Positions 34,193-43,729 are shown, numbered from the stretch's first letter. The stretch is 64,000 nt of DNA from Kordiimonas aestuarii (GCF_025574465.1 NZ_JAOBPP010000021.1:682001-746000), one strand, 5' to 3'. A program made the numbers and translations. Notes: generated from the letters alone by a model not told the origin.

Positions 34193-35365
34193 CTATAGAC
34201 CAGCAACTGCCTCAGGCAGTGCCTGAGAAAAGGCTCGTATTTCCTCAATGGTATTAAAGTAATGCGGAGATACCCGCATTAGGGCCTTAAGCTGTTTCTT
34301 CGAGTAGTCCCACGGGGCGTCCCAATCATGCATTACAGAAACGTTAATGTTCTTTTCCATAAGTTTCTGTTTTAATTTGTCTAGATCTACAGTGTCGCTG
34401 GAAAACGTCACTGTTCCACTTTGGGGGTTGGTTTCGGGGTATAGGTCCAACTGGGTAATATTCTTTACGGTAGATACAATCTCTTCACGCAACTTAGAAA
34501 CATGGGAAAAGGCTGCGGATTGATCGAGTTCGAGGAAATGCTGGATTGCGGTTGCCAGCCCTATCTGACCGGCAATGTTTCGTTCCCAAATCTCGAAGCG
34601 CTTTGCGGTTTTCGAAATCTCTAGTCTAGAGGCTCCGGGGCGTGCGTCATATACCCAGTCAGTATTGGCAAGGTCCACGGCAACGGTGTCAAGTTGTGGT
34701 GCAACATTATTTGCCACGAACAAAAAGCCAGTTCCTCTGGGGCCTCTCAACCACTTCCGTCCAGTAGCGACTAGCGCATCGCAATGAAACGCTTTTACGT
34801 CTAGGTTCATTTGCCCAACCGACTGACAGGCGTCAATCATGTAGAGGCATGAGTGACCTTTAGCGACCTCGCCAATTGCTTGCACGTCCTGGACCGAGCC
34901 ACAATGTGCCGGAACATGGGTAACAGCAATCAATTTCACCCTATCATCTAGTAACGCCGATATTTTTTGGGACACCGAGCTTGAACCTGAGCTGGTATCG
35001 ACGACCACCAGTTCTAGGTCATGCAGTTCTGTGATGTGTTGTAGCGATACAACGTTGCTTCCAAACTCAAGGTCTGTTGTGATAATTTTATCGCCGGCTT
35101 TAAATGGGATTGAATAGAGGAACGTATTCCATGCACGCGTTGCACTGTCGGTAAATGCGATCTCTTCAGGTGCGCAATTTATAAGCTTCGCCGCGTTTGC
35201 ATAGAAAGACTGGGTAAGTTGAGAGTTCTCGACAGCTGCTTCATATCCCCCTATCTCAACCTCACGCAATAAGTGGTGCATGACAGAGTCTAAAACTCGT
35301 GCTGTCGGAATAGAGGCCCCAGCGTTGTTTAAGTGGATGCGCGTGCAAGCCTGGTCTTTGTTCAT
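34193..35365 (-). CDS. PLP-dependent class V aminotransferase / cysteine-desulfurase-like enzyme
   Basis: A 390-residue fold-type I PLP enzyme. The Asp for the pyridine nitrogen is in LYMIDACQSVGQ, and the Schiff-base Lys is in LVATGRKWLRGPRGTGFL. The C-terminal small domain is complete. It resembles EgtE, cysteine-desulfurase and isopenicillin-N-epimerase relatives, so lyase, epimerase or transaminase chemistry are all possible. ATG 35365 is preferred because AAGGAAA lies just upstream; ATG 35386 is the longer choice. It is in the middle of the leftward cluster. Confidence 0.8.
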   Translation of the reverse strand: MNKDQACTRIHLNNAGASIPTARVLDSVMHHLLREVEIGGYEAAVENSQLTQSFYANAAKLINCAPEEIAFTDSATRAWNTFLYSIPFKAGDKIITTDLEFGSNVVSLQHITELHDLELVVVDTSSGSSSVSQKISALLDDRVKLIAVTHVPAHCGSVQDVQAIGEVAKGHSCLYMIDACQSVGQMNLDVKAFHCDALVATGRKWLRGPRGTGFLFVANNVAPQLDTVAVDLANTDWVYDARPGASRLEISKTAKRFEIWERNIAGQIGLATAIQHFLELDQSAAFSHVSKLREEIVSTVKNITQLDLYPETNPQSGTVTFSSDTVDLDKLKQKLMEKNINVSVMHDWDAPWDYSKKQLKALMRVSPHYFNTIEEIRAFSQALPEAVAGL

Positions 35366-35393
35366 CGAGGTTTCCTTCGCCATCATTGTACCT

Positions 35394-36104
35394 TTATGTA
35401 TTATCTACCACCCCCAACAATGCCCTGCCTAGTTCAGTAGTTCGCCAATATACATTGCCTGAGTGCTCAAGAGGCTTAAGCCTAGCATCATCTACTAATA
35501 GCCCGTGTAGCTCCATTACCCGTACAACGGACCTCAATACCGATTCATAGTCAGGGAACTTCAAAATTATCTCATAAGGTGTGCGCCCCGACAAATTATC
35601 ACCCTCAGGGTTGTGCTCGTCAATATACTTGAGAACCGCTAGATGTATGGGGTCCAGTTGGTCCAGAATTCGTGAGAAAGTGAAGTACTTCTCTAGATTC
35701 CCACCTTCCTGCCTAATCTCGGAAAGTAACTGGGAATAAGCAGCTCGTTTTTCATCAAAGTTTGTGCTGGCGGACATGTTTAGGATTATAGCACTCAAGT
35801 CGACCTTATCTTCTGACGCCAGAAGTGCCGCAACAAATGTTTCGGTGCCTTCGTTTTGTAGCTGGGCCGCCAGTTCAAGGGTTTGGAGGGCTCGCCTTTG
35901 GCGGCGTGCTAGATATTCCAGCGCAAATGAGGTCGTAGGGCCGCTAGCGGCTCCAACGGCCGCTCCAACAGGCCCCCCGATTACCAAGCCTACCATTGCT
36001 CCAACTAGTGAGCCACTGATGTTGGTAACAAGAGTGCTCAATTTAGTTCCGTTTTCTGTATTGTGCGGTTTGTTGACTTTTCGTGGCATTGTTGCCCCCT
36101 TCAC
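35394..36104 (-). CDS. Glycine-zipper membrane protein in the isonitrile-type cluster
   Basis: A 236-residue protein with one hydrophobic glycine-zipper stretch (GSLVGAMVGLVIGGPVGAAV, about residues 31-50) followed by a helical soluble domain (FDEKRAAYSQLLSEI, FSRILDQLDPIHLAVLKYI) and a winged-helix-like end. The first ATG overlaps the upstream stop as ATGA; an internal ATG at 36089 has a G-rich site and may also be used. No firm family; the layout loosely recalls DUF4393/Abi-alpha proteins. Its role in the cluster is unclear. Confidence 0.55.
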   Translation of the reverse strand: MKGATMPRKVNKPHNTENGTKLSTLVTNISGSLVGAMVGLVIGGPVGAAVGAASGPTTSFALEYLARRQRRALQTLELAAQLQNEGTETFVAALLASEDKVDLSAIILNMSASTNFDEKRAAYSQLLSEIRQEGGNLEKYFTFSRILDQLDPIHLAVLKYIDEHNPEGDNLSGRTPYEIILKFPDYESVLRSVVRVMELHGLLVDDARLKPLEHSGNVYWRTTELGRALLGVVDNT

Positions 36105-36781
36105 GCAGGTGCAAAGCTGTGAGATAGCAAAGCTCTAGTCCAACATTCCATCTGCTTTTCATGCTGTACGGCGAAATCACACTGAAATTCAGCTGATTGG
36201 GCTCCAGTTTTTGACAGAGTCTCTTTCCCGAGTTCACACCAAGCTCTGATGGTCTGTAAGGTTGCATCTGGGTGAAACTGAAGTGCCAAGGCCTTTCCAA
36301 ATTCATAGGCTTGGATGGGAAAAAGATCTGAATGAGCGAGCCACTTTGCGCCATCAGGTAGCTTCATGTCATCCCTATGCCACTGGTAAACAAACATCGG
36401 TTTGGAAAATAAAGGGTGGCTATGGGATGTGGGGTAGATTTTTTGAAAGCCGATCTCAATCGCCCCTTCGGGGTGTGGTTCAACGATACGCCCCAGTACC
36501 TTCGATATGAGTTGCCCTCCAAGGCATACTCCAATCGTGGGAACGCCAGCCTTCAATAGTTTTTCAATGAGGCGGCACTCCATTTTAAGTTCTGGATGTT
36601 GTTCGCTCTCCGCGTTCATTGTTCCGCCGAAAATCACCACACCCCTATATCGCTCAATGCTTGTAGGTATTTGATCTCCGCGTATAATATTTAACTTCTC
36701 CACACAGTGGCCTAGTTCCGTAAGCAAGCGGCCAACTCTTCCCAAATTGTTAGATTCGCTATGTACGATACATAAAATCAT
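36101..36781 (-). CDS. Class I glutamine amidotransferase
   Basis: A 226-residue stand-alone GATase1 domain: GVVIFGGTMN near residue 48, nucleophile elbow TIGVCLGGQLISKVLG near 86 and catalytic His-Asp/Glu region LALQFHPDATL near 172. It hydrolyses glutamine to supply ammonia to a partner. It is the first gene of the seven-gene leftward cluster and overlaps the next gene (ATGA). The nearby aminoacyl-tRNA-synthetase paralogue could be the ammonia-using partner (inference). Confidence 0.85.
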   Translation of the reverse strand: MILCIVHSESNNLGRVGRLLTELGHCVEKLNIIRGDQIPTSIERYRGVVIFGGTMNAESEQHPELKMECRLIEKLLKAGVPTIGVCLGGQLISKVLGRIVEPHPEGAIEIGFQKIYPTSHSHPLFSKPMFVYQWHRDDMKLPDGAKWLAHSDLFPIQAYEFGKALALQFHPDATLQTIRAWCELGKETLSKTGAQSAEFQCDFAVQHEKQMECWTRALLSHSFAPA

Positions 36782-36931
36782 CTAGTTCACCGAGCTTGAC
36801 CGTGGGTAAATTAAAAGTAGCATCGTTCAACCATTTATAACAAGTTTTCAGCTTAGATTGGTCAAAGGCAAGATGTGCCTGCGTAGGTTTTGGGCGTCAT
36901 GAGGAATTTGATAACAGAATGGGGGAAGGTG

Positions 36932-37711
36932 ATGTTGGAGAAAGACTACCAACCGGTCGAAAGATGTGTAGCGGTGTTAGATATATTAGGTTTCCGATCT
37001 CAAATAAGAGATGGGGGGATTCGCAGCCTGGCAAGACAGCTTGATATTCTTTATCTTGATGCGTCCGCTTCTTTGACTTGGGCAGCAACTCAGTTTAGCT
37101 CAAAAGACGATGAACGAAAACCCAACTGGTACAAAGGTGTTGAAACGCTCCACCGCCTTTTGTTCTCGGACAGCCTTTTTTTATGGTCTGACCCGCTGCC
37201 TAAAACTCAAGTTAGAGAACAAGAAAGAATAGCCGGATTTGCAACGCTAGTTGCGCGGATATTATGTGGGGCGTTTAAGCGAGGGCTTCCAATGCGAGCA
37301 GGCCTTGCTTTTGGCGAAGTGGTGATTAACACCAAGAAACAAATAGTCGTGGGGCAACCAATAGTGGATGCCTATTATGTAGAGAGTATTCAGGAATGGG
37401 CGGGAGGTGCCTTTCACCAAAGCTTTCCCTATATTGGTTCCAATTCTGCACTACATGATATGGACATTCCGTTAAAGGACGGTGTGACCGAAAGGCCAGA
37501 CAGGGTGCTAGACTGGGTAAGCCCGCTCTATTGGGGAACGCGGGAACAAGCAACAGAAGACATTGATAAAATAAGATCGTTCTTGGGGGGCGCGGTCTCA
37601 AATTCTGAGACTGAGGTGATTCGAAGAAAATATGTTAACACTCTGGAATTTCTAAATACTCGCGTGAGCTATTGGGAGGGGCCAAAGCGGTTTGGATCTA
37701 ACATTTCATGA
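36932..37711 (+). CDS. Nucleotidyl-cyclase-like single-domain protein
   Basis: About 259 residues starting at ATG 36932 behind GGGGGAAGG; in-frame ATG 36899 and TTG 36890 are alternatives. The pattern CVAVLDILGFRSQI, then LLFSDSLFLW, then MRAGLAFGEVVINTKKQIVVGQPIVDAYYVE follows the order of class III cyclase domains: metal Asp, second Asp, and the A.G...GE..... .G..v..A region. It is divergent from the isonitrile-type cluster. It may be a degenerate cyclase or a signalling or defence protein. Confidence 0.55.
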   Translation: MLEKDYQPVERCVAVLDILGFRSQIRDGGIRSLARQLDILYLDASASLTWAATQFSSKDDERKPNWYKGVETLHRLLFSDSLFLWSDPLPKTQVREQERIAGFATLVARILCGAFKRGLPMRAGLAFGEVVINTKKQIVVGQPIVDAYYVESIQEWAGGAFHQSFPYIGSNSALHDMDIPLKDGVTERPDRVLDWVSPLYWGTREQATEDIDKIRSFLGGAVSNSETEVIRRKYVNTLEFLNTRVSYWEGPKRFGSNIS

Positions 37712-37791
37712 GTTGTGAACATATTAGACATTAATAAAAAACCACTCTCGCCTTTTACCTGTTGATTATGGCCTAAAATCGCGGAAGTAGG

Positions 37792-38226
37792 TTAAAAGCA
37801 CAGTTGAGTTCGGTGTGCATCATTTGCGAGGAACTGCGCCAATCTTTCGCTGGCCCGACCTAATGGCTTCCGATCATTGTGCTCCCATTGATATATCGTT
37901 GATGGATCGACATTGATCAGTTCTGCGAACTGTCGTTGGGTGAGGCCAAGACTTTGACGCTTGAACCTAATCATCTCACCTTGTGTATGTGGCTCCGGAA
38001 AAGGCTCATACCCAAGAAATGATATAATCGCCGGATAGTATCGAATTTCCGGCGTAGAGCTGCCTTTTTCCCAGTTCATGATCGTGCAGCTACACACGCC
38101 AATCTGCTGACCAACGTCCTTTTGGAAAAGTTCCAGCTCACACCGCCGTTTTAATATATGCTCTCCAATGGTTGTAGGGTTTTTCGGATAAGGCGTTGAT
38201 CTTTCTACAGAAAGGCGAAATGCCAT
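37792..38226 (-). CDS. Double-HTH XRE regulator, copy 1
   Basis: About 144 residues from ATG 38226 (MAFRLSVERSTPYP). Two helix-turn-helix blocks: IGEHILKRRCELELFQKDVGQQIG with a degenerate second half, and MIRFKRQSLGLTQRQFAELINVDPSTIYQWEHNDRKP. It is a clear paralogue of the protein at 45681, sharing FYPAIISFLGYEPFPEP-type sequence. The start codon lies inside the 21-bp att arm 38224-38244, and the frame stays open upstream across the TG core. Confidence 0.85.
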   Translation of the reverse strand: MAFRLSVERSTPYPKNPTTIGEHILKRRCELELFQKDVGQQIGVCSCTIMNWEKGSSTPEIRYYPAIISFLGYEPFPEPHTQGEMIRFKRQSLGLTQRQFAELINVDPSTIYQWEHNDRKPLGRASERLAQFLANDAHRTQLCF

Positions 38227-38244
38227 GTTGGCAACGCGACTATG
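38224..38244. other. Internal copy of the element's right att arm
   Basis: The 21 bases are identical to 46083-46103, ending at TG (38243-38244). Right of the core the sequence is ATTGATGCCCC, not comM. This looks like a former element-element junction, 7.9 kb from the true right end. Confidence 0.65.
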
Positions 38245-38527
38245 ATTGATGCCCCATCGCGACCAACTGGAAGCTGACAGGATCAAATCATAATTCCTCG
38301 TCTATCGCGAGCGTTCACGTATACTCCGCCTTCTGGCCCGCAATATAAGCATCTGCTTCAATGTTGATTGTGTATCGTCAGGCGCGTTCCCTTGTGGGAA
38401 GGGCGGCAGATAATCCCATGGTCAGAATTGCGGCTTTCTGAAATTGGCGCCGACGAAAGGGTGCTCACTGCTGTATTTAGTGGGCTCGTATCCTATGGAC
38501 AAGGTTTAACGATTCACCTGTCAGCAG

Positions 38528-39310
38528 TTAAGCGCGTAATGAAAATTGCTCTTCGCGAACATTGAGTTTGTCAATGAAATACCCCCTTCCGTCGCGGTCA
38601 ACCTGAACACCAAGTTCGCGAGCTTTGGGTAGCTTGGCTTTGTGGAAGTATATTTCTTCGCCATCGACTTGGATACATAGAACAAGGTCTTGATTTGGGG
38701 GTATCCAACAGTTTAGGCCAACCACCCGCTGAGATAATTGAAGAGTTTGGTCATCAACAAAGCGGCCCGACACCGTATAGACCTTCAGGGGAAATACCAG
38801 CATTTTAGCTCGCTCCATGACATCTTCTTCAAAAAACGAGATGATTACGTGGTGTTCAGGCGAAGTGCCATTGGTTTCATGATCAAAATCCAGCACTTTC
38901 CGCACGATGATCCGCTTGCTGTCAGTGTTGTTTTTGTTGGCTGAGAAGCCCTGTGCTCGCCAAAAGGCTAGTGAGGTGGGCTCATGCACTTCAACTTCAA
39001 ACACCGCCACACCTTCTCTGAACGCTCGATACATCACCGCCTCTAATAGAGCAGTACCGTAGCCCTTGCGGCGGTGATCTTCATTCACATAAAGCGTTTC
39101 AACTTCGGTCTTTCCAACCTGGTACCCAAAGACTTTGCCTGTGTGCTCCAAGATGTGAAGCGCGCTTTCATCATGGGCTGTCGTGATCATTCGTTTAAGT
39201 GATTCCAGTCCGGCGTATGTATCTGCGCGATAAGATTTGTGGTTATCGACTATTTCAACAATGTCTGACTGTCTCGAAGACCTTACGCATGCTGTCACAG
39301 TTCCCCCCAT
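38528..39310 (-). CDS. GNAT N-acetyltransferase with a C-terminal extra domain
   Basis: A 260-residue protein. The GNAT acetyl-CoA loop is VETLYVNEDHRRKGYGTALLEAVMYRAF (about residues 77-104), followed by VEVHEPTSLAFWRAQGF. The C-terminal 100 residues (from MLVFPLKVYTVSGRF) form a beta-rich domain of unknown type that may resemble HIRAN-like domains. Target amine unknown. It is the first gene of the 8-kb module between the two XRE copies. Confidence 0.75.
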   Translation of the reverse strand: MGGTVTACVRSSRQSDIVEIVDNHKSYRADTYAGLESLKRMITTAHDESALHILEHTGKVFGYQVGKTEVETLYVNEDHRRKGYGTALLEAVMYRAFREGVAVFEVEVHEPTSLAFWRAQGFSANKNNTDSKRIIVRKVLDFDHETNGTSPEHHVIISFFEEDVMERAKMLVFPLKVYTVSGRFVDDQTLQLSQRVVGLNCWIPPNQDLVLCIQVDGEEIYFHKAKLPKARELGVQVDRDGRGYFIDKLNVREEQFSLRA

Positions 39311-39567
39311 TACAATATCACTGCATGCAATGACTATACCTCTAATTGTGTGTATGAAAAGGGCTCCTGAAAATACTTTCCCATTTCGCCGATGGTAGGG
39401 AAGAGTAACGCGCGTGAAGTGAGATCACGAGCATATACGTTCCTGGAACTATTTGACTGAACCATCGCAATGCGATGAAGGAGAAAGCTAACTCAGTTGG
39501 GGTTTGGCGCCTCTCTTGCGAAACGAAATTTGCTGGATTCACACACAATCTACCAAGCTTCGGTAAT

Positions 39568-40335
39568 CTACTCCAATGCAAGTTCGCGAAGAGCTTGGCC
39601 AATGGTGGTCAGCTTCAGCGCCTGTCCAGGCAAAGACGTGGTTAAACTCGAAAGGGTCGCCTCAAGGCTCTCAATCGATTGGGCCAATAGTTCAGGGTTG
39701 TGTTCATCGCGCTGCGGCACAGGCAATAGAATGCGCCCGGGTAAGGGAATGAGTACAATTTCGAAAACCCTAAGTCGAAGTAGATGTTCCAAGCCTGCTT
39801 CATGGTCAAATCCACAGTCATTGCATTTGTCAAGCAGCCGTTTTTTTGTGTAGCAGGAATGTGGGCTGAGGTTGATACCACTCTCTACATCCAAATTGAC
39901 CAATTTTGAAAAGGTTCTGGCGGCTTCAGGTGGCATCCCTTGGAGCAGACTTGCTAAGCCGTGATTATCCTTTGAGCGGTTAGGTACCATCGTGTCTGCC
40001 AGAAGTTTTGCCCACAATTGCTGAAGGGTAGGATCGTCTTCTATCCATATCGCTGAGGCGGCCAACTCAAGCATCTTGTCGGAGAGATTAGCAGGCTCAT
40101 ATATCTTGAGCTTCCTCAGATGTCGCTGGGTCTCGGTTAGTATTTGAGCCGCACGTGCCTTATAGCGTTCTTGCCGCTCTACGCGCATATGCCGACGTCT
40201 GTCCGTAATCCAGTCTCCTATGAGGCCATATGCATCTTGAATAGGCTTTGTACAGCCAAGAAGAATGGCTTCACTTACCCTAAGTTCCAACAGCGGTGTC
40301 TTCACCTCTAAGCCGACTTTGCCTTCTCCATTCAT
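39568..40335 (-). CDS. Abi-alpha / DUF4393-like protein
   Basis: A 255-residue, mainly helical protein. Visible pattern: AILLGCTKPIQDAYGLIGDWITDRRRH, then AASAIWIEDDPTLQQLWAKLLADTMVP (about residues 92-118), matching the AS.EED..LQ..WA.LLAN signature of DUF4393 (Abi_alpha), linked to abortive infection. The remaining part contains a long hydrophobic HLLRLRVFEIVLIPLPGRILL. Defence role inferred from family name and island context. Confidence 0.55.
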   Translation of the reverse strand: MNGEGKVGLEVKTPLLELRVSEAILLGCTKPIQDAYGLIGDWITDRRRHMRVERQERYKARAAQILTETQRHLRKLKIYEPANLSDKMLELAASAIWIEDDPTLQQLWAKLLADTMVPNRSKDNHGLASLLQGMPPEAARTFSKLVNLDVESGINLSPHSCYTKKRLLDKCNDCGFDHEAGLEHLLRLRVFEIVLIPLPGRILLPVPQRDEHNPELLAQSIESLEATLSSLTTSLPGQALKLTTIGQALRELALE

Positions 40336-40386
40336 TTACCTCGCTCCAAATAGTTGAGTCCAAGAGTCCTCGTATTAAACCTTGTA

Positions 40387-40401
40387 TTACGATAATCGTA
40401 A
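40387..40401. promoter_or_regulatory. 15-bp palindrome in the Abi-alpha/RTX divergent region
   Basis: TTACGAT-A-ATCGTAA is a perfect inverted repeat around one base, located between the leftward Abi-alpha-like gene and the rightward RTX gene. It is a candidate operator; the binding protein is unknown. The rest of the 267-bp gap is AT-rich without other clear signals. Confidence 0.45.
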
Positions 40402-40602
40402 ATTTCAATGTATGTTGCAATGGCAAAAATGCTGGAGGCATATAAATTAAATGAGGCTATATGACACGAGGGTCAACATGGCTGGAAATATATGAGTTTC
40501 CAAAATTCGAGCATATAGCTGGACAAGAATACAACTTTCAGGGCATTTGACGTTATGTTGTACAACGATGTCAAAAGGCAAAAGTAAGAAAGAGAGATCG
40601 GC

Positions 40603-43299
40603 ATGGGGGTCTATGTTGGAACTGTTGGTAACGACAGCCTGACGGGAAGCGAAAGTGATGACAATTTCTCCGGCGGGAACGGATCGGACTATCTGTCTGG
40701 TGGCAGCGGCAATGACCGTTTCACAATAACGGACAAGACAGGTAGCTGGCACGACACGGTTATTGGCGGTGAGGGAACAGACCGAGCTATCATCTCACTC
40801 GATGGAGTTGATAGTCTCGAAGAATTCTCGAGTATTACAGCCGAACTCGACGATACGCTTGGACTTAACTATGTCCTGACAGATGAAGAGGGAAACAGCA
40901 TTACCCTCGCTGAAGTCGAAGAGATCGAGATAAATGGGCAAGTCTTCTCCGTTTCGGACGGAGCCACGTCCGGCAGCACCATTTACTCAGACTACTTGCA
41001 CAGCCTGACGAGCGAAAACTTGATGGTATATGGCATCTCCGATGCCACTGCGACGACAGGCGCCTACGCCTATTGGACCACCGAGTTGGACAGCACGGCA
41101 GTTGACCAGAGAATCATTGGCACCGAGAGGGACGATGTCTTGGTGAATCCCTCCGGCCCGTCCATACCTACACCCGCGAATCCAGGGCCTAATGAAGGGT
41201 ATCGCATTACAGACGATTATATTGATGGGCGTGATGGCGATGACGATATATCAGCCCAGTACGGCACAGACACTCTGATCGGGGGTGATGGTGATGATAC
41301 GATCGCTGTGTATGATGCGGGCGACTATATTGACGCGGGATCCGGTGACGATTTTGTCCATATTGGCCTCGCAGATCCGTCCGATTTTCTCTTGCTTGAT
41401 GGTGGCGACGGCATTGATGCCCTGGCTATTACTTTTGAAGGCGATGGGGCGTTTAACCTCGAGAGTTATACGGGTCATGTAAATTTCGAACAATGGAGCC
41501 TTCATTTCTACCAGCAGACCACAACTGTTGCGGGCACCTCCGCCGATGACATCATTACACTCTGGTCACACGAGGCTGAGGTGTCTCTCTTTACTGGGGA
41601 CGGTAACGATACAATCTACGGCGGAGGATGGTCCAGCGATAGCGCTGTGTCTATAAACGCAGGCGTGGGTGATGACTTTATCTACGCCTACACTCACGAT
41701 GCCACTGTTTTCGGGGGATCAGGACGCGATACAATCTGGGGTTCGTTTGGGGACGATACATTGGATGGCGGCGAGGGTCATGACCTGCTCGAGGGCATTA
41801 TGGGGACGGATGTTTTCGTTTTACGTTCCGGCGACAGCGACGGTACATTTGACGATGCAGACGAAATTTCCTCATTCACTCCGGGTGATGATAAGATTGC
41901 TCTGGACGGTATTTCGCTATCACACATCACCCTTACTGACGAGATAGAAGTAGTAACGGATGAATACTCCCGGCCGATTGTTGTCATATCGGTCACAGAT
42001 ACGAACGAAATTATCGGGGTGGTACGGGACGTCACTTCTACAGACTTTTCTGCCAGTGACTTTATCGCTCTGAATGATCCATTGCCTGATACTCAAGAAG
42101 ATCCGACTGGGCGTGCATTCACAGCCGTGCTGGATGAAGATACAAGTCATATCTTTCAGAGTTTCCAATTTTCGTTTCGTGATACAGACCCATTGGATAC
42201 GCTCGCTGCAGTCATCATCGACAGTTTACCCGCGACTGGGGTTTTACTGTTGGATGGCATCGCGGTCGAGGTCGGAACGCGCGTCATCGCCTCCCACCTC
42301 GCGGATGGGCTGCTGGTCTATACACCGCCAGCTAATGCAAATGGCGCGAACCTCGCTGCTTTCTCGGTGCGTCTCGAAGACAACACAGGGCTCCTGTCCG
42401 AGAGTCTCACAGTTACTCTTGATGTGACGCCGGTCAACGATGCGCCAACCACTGTGAGGCTGTCGTCAAGTACTGTGGACGAGAATACTGTCGGCGCAAT
42501 TATCGGCACCCTTTCAAGCAATGATATTGAAGGCGAAGCCATAAGCTACACTGTGTCCGATGATAGGTTCGAAGTGGTTGGGGATACCCTGAAACTAAAG
42601 GACGATGTTTCTCTTGATTTTGAGATGGGAAGCAGCATTCGGCTCCGCGTTACTGCGGTCGATGCGTCAGGGTTGCGCCACTCCACCTTTCACCGGATTT
42701 CTGTTGAAGACCAAGTTGAAGTCTCCCCAGAAACATTGGCCGGGAGCGCAGGTCATGACAGCTTGGTTGGTGGAAGCGCCAATGACCTTGTACTAGGACG
42801 CAGTGGCGCTGACACACTCTTGGGTGCTAACGGTAATGACGCGATCGGAGGCGGTGATGGCGATGACCTCTTGGATGGTGGTAGTGAGAATGACCTTTTG
42901 TGGGGTGCCGCCGGCAATGACATCCTTATAGGGGGCAACGGCAACGACACTCTATTTAATGGCGCTGGTGCTGATACAGTCGATGGCGGTGATGGAGGCG
43001 ACACCATTTGGGCCGGCCAGGGGAATGACAGGTTAAGTGGGCAGGGGGGCGCAGATAGATTCGTGTTTGGTCGAGCAGTTGGCGACGATACAGTTACAGA
43101 TTTTGACGTCTCAGAAGACATATTGGATCTTCGGTATTTGGAAACTCGCTTCGACACCGTGCAAGCGGTTATCGCAGCATCCACGGAAGCTACATACGAC
43201 GGAGAAACAGGAGTGCTGGTCGACCTCGGTGGGGGCAACAGCGTGTTTCTGATTGGGCTTCAGGTAAGCGACTTGGCGAGTGTTACGATGGTAATTTAG
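40603..43299 (+). CDS. RTX (hemolysin-type Ca2+-binding) protein with cadherin-like domains
   Basis: An 898-residue acidic protein. RTX nonapeptide blocks are seen near residues 15-45, 205-265, 320-405 and especially 720-830 (GGSANDLVLGRSGADTLLG, GGDGDDLLDGG, GGNGNDTLFNG). The central part (about 505-700) has two cadherin-like domains, TPVNDAPTTVRLSSSTVDEN marking the second. There is no N-terminal signal peptide; the C-terminal hydrophobic end (VFLIGLQVSDLASVTMVI) fits a type I secretion signal. No ABC exporter is nearby, so a chromosomal T1SS would be needed. Likely a secreted adhesin- or matrix-type protein. Confidence 0.85.
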   Translation: MGVYVGTVGNDSLTGSESDDNFSGGNGSDYLSGGSGNDRFTITDKTGSWHDTVIGGEGTDRAIISLDGVDSLEEFSSITAELDDTLGLNYVLTDEEGNSITLAEVEEIEINGQVFSVSDGATSGSTIYSDYLHSLTSENLMVYGISDATATTGAYAYWTTELDSTAVDQRIIGTERDDVLVNPSGPSIPTPANPGPNEGYRITDDYIDGRDGDDDISAQYGTDTLIGGDGDDTIAVYDAGDYIDAGSGDDFVHIGLADPSDFLLLDGGDGIDALAITFEGDGAFNLESYTGHVNFEQWSLHFYQQTTTVAGTSADDIITLWSHEAEVSLFTGDGNDTIYGGGWSSDSAVSINAGVGDDFIYAYTHDATVFGGSGRDTIWGSFGDDTLDGGEGHDLLEGIMGTDVFVLRSGDSDGTFDDADEISSFTPGDDKIALDGISLSHITLTDEIEVVTDEYSRPIVVISVTDTNEIIGVVRDVTSTDFSASDFIALNDPLPDTQEDPTGRAFTAVLDEDTSHIFQSFQFSFRDTDPLDTLAAVIIDSLPATGVLLLDGIAVEVGTRVIASHLADGLLVYTPPANANGANLAAFSVRLEDNTGLLSESLTVTLDVTPVNDAPTTVRLSSSTVDENTVGAIIGTLSSNDIEGEAISYTVSDDRFEVVGDTLKLKDDVSLDFEMGSSIRLRVTAVDASGLRHSTFHRISVEDQVEVSPETLAGSAGHDSLVGGSANDLVLGRSGADTLLGANGNDAIGGGDGDDLLDGGSENDLLWGAAGNDILIGGNGNDTLFNGAGADTVDGGDGGDTIWAGQGNDRLSGQGGADRFVFGRAVGDDTVTDFDVSEDILDLRYLETRFDTVQAVIAASTEATYDGETGVLVDLGGGNSVFLIGLQVSDLASVTMVI

Positions 43300-43351
43300 G
43301 GAAAACCAATCAACTAACTCTGGTGCCTGAAAAACATTCCATATGGTCTGC

Positions 43352-43729
43352 CTATCGCTGGGTTTGTCCGACTTCACATTCACTGGATATTGTCTGGATC
43401 TTCGCAGTGATACGGGACACGTCGGGGTGACGGTCTTGTAGGCCTAGCTTCTTCAAGTTCTCACGTTCCTTCCCCAGCTTCTCGATACGTTGTTGGCAGG
43501 TACCCTGCTCCGCATCGGCGGCACCGGCAATCGGTGGCAAGCGTTCCGATACAAGCTTTTGAATCTCGGCAAGTTTCGCGGACAGTGCCACATTCTCCTG
43601 CCGAAGCTGTAGGACTTCCATCTCAAGCCGCTGCACCCGTGTATTCAACTGGTCGGTCGAGTCACTCACGCTCAAGCCAGGCGAAGACACCGAAAGCAGT
43701 AAAATAGTTGTCGCCAGACATATACGCAT
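43352..43729 (-). CDS. Small exported coiled-coil protein
   Basis: About 125 residues from ATG 43729. A signal peptide (MRICLATTILLLSVSSPGLS) is followed by a coiled coil (STDQLNTRVQRLEMEVLQL through AEIQKLVSE) and a Cys-containing helical tail (GTCQQRIEKLGKERENLKKL, SSECEV). Two Cys could form a disulfide. No family recognised. Confidence 0.65.
   Translation of the reverse strand: MRICLATTILLLSVSSPGLSVSDSTDQLNTRVQRLEMEVLQLRQENVALSAKLAEIQKLVSERLPPIAGAADAEQGTCQQRIEKLGKERENLKKLGLQDRHPDVSRITAKIQTISSECEVGQTQR

Noticed and set aside
38368..38565. Open frame of 65 codons on the plus strand
   Set aside because: It overlaps the end of the GNAT gene, has no ribosome binding site and no family features.
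40603..43299. Repetitive DNA suggesting a CRISPR or minisatellite
   Set aside because: The repeats are RTX codon repeats (GGxGxDxL) inside a coding frame. No CRISPR array is present in the window.
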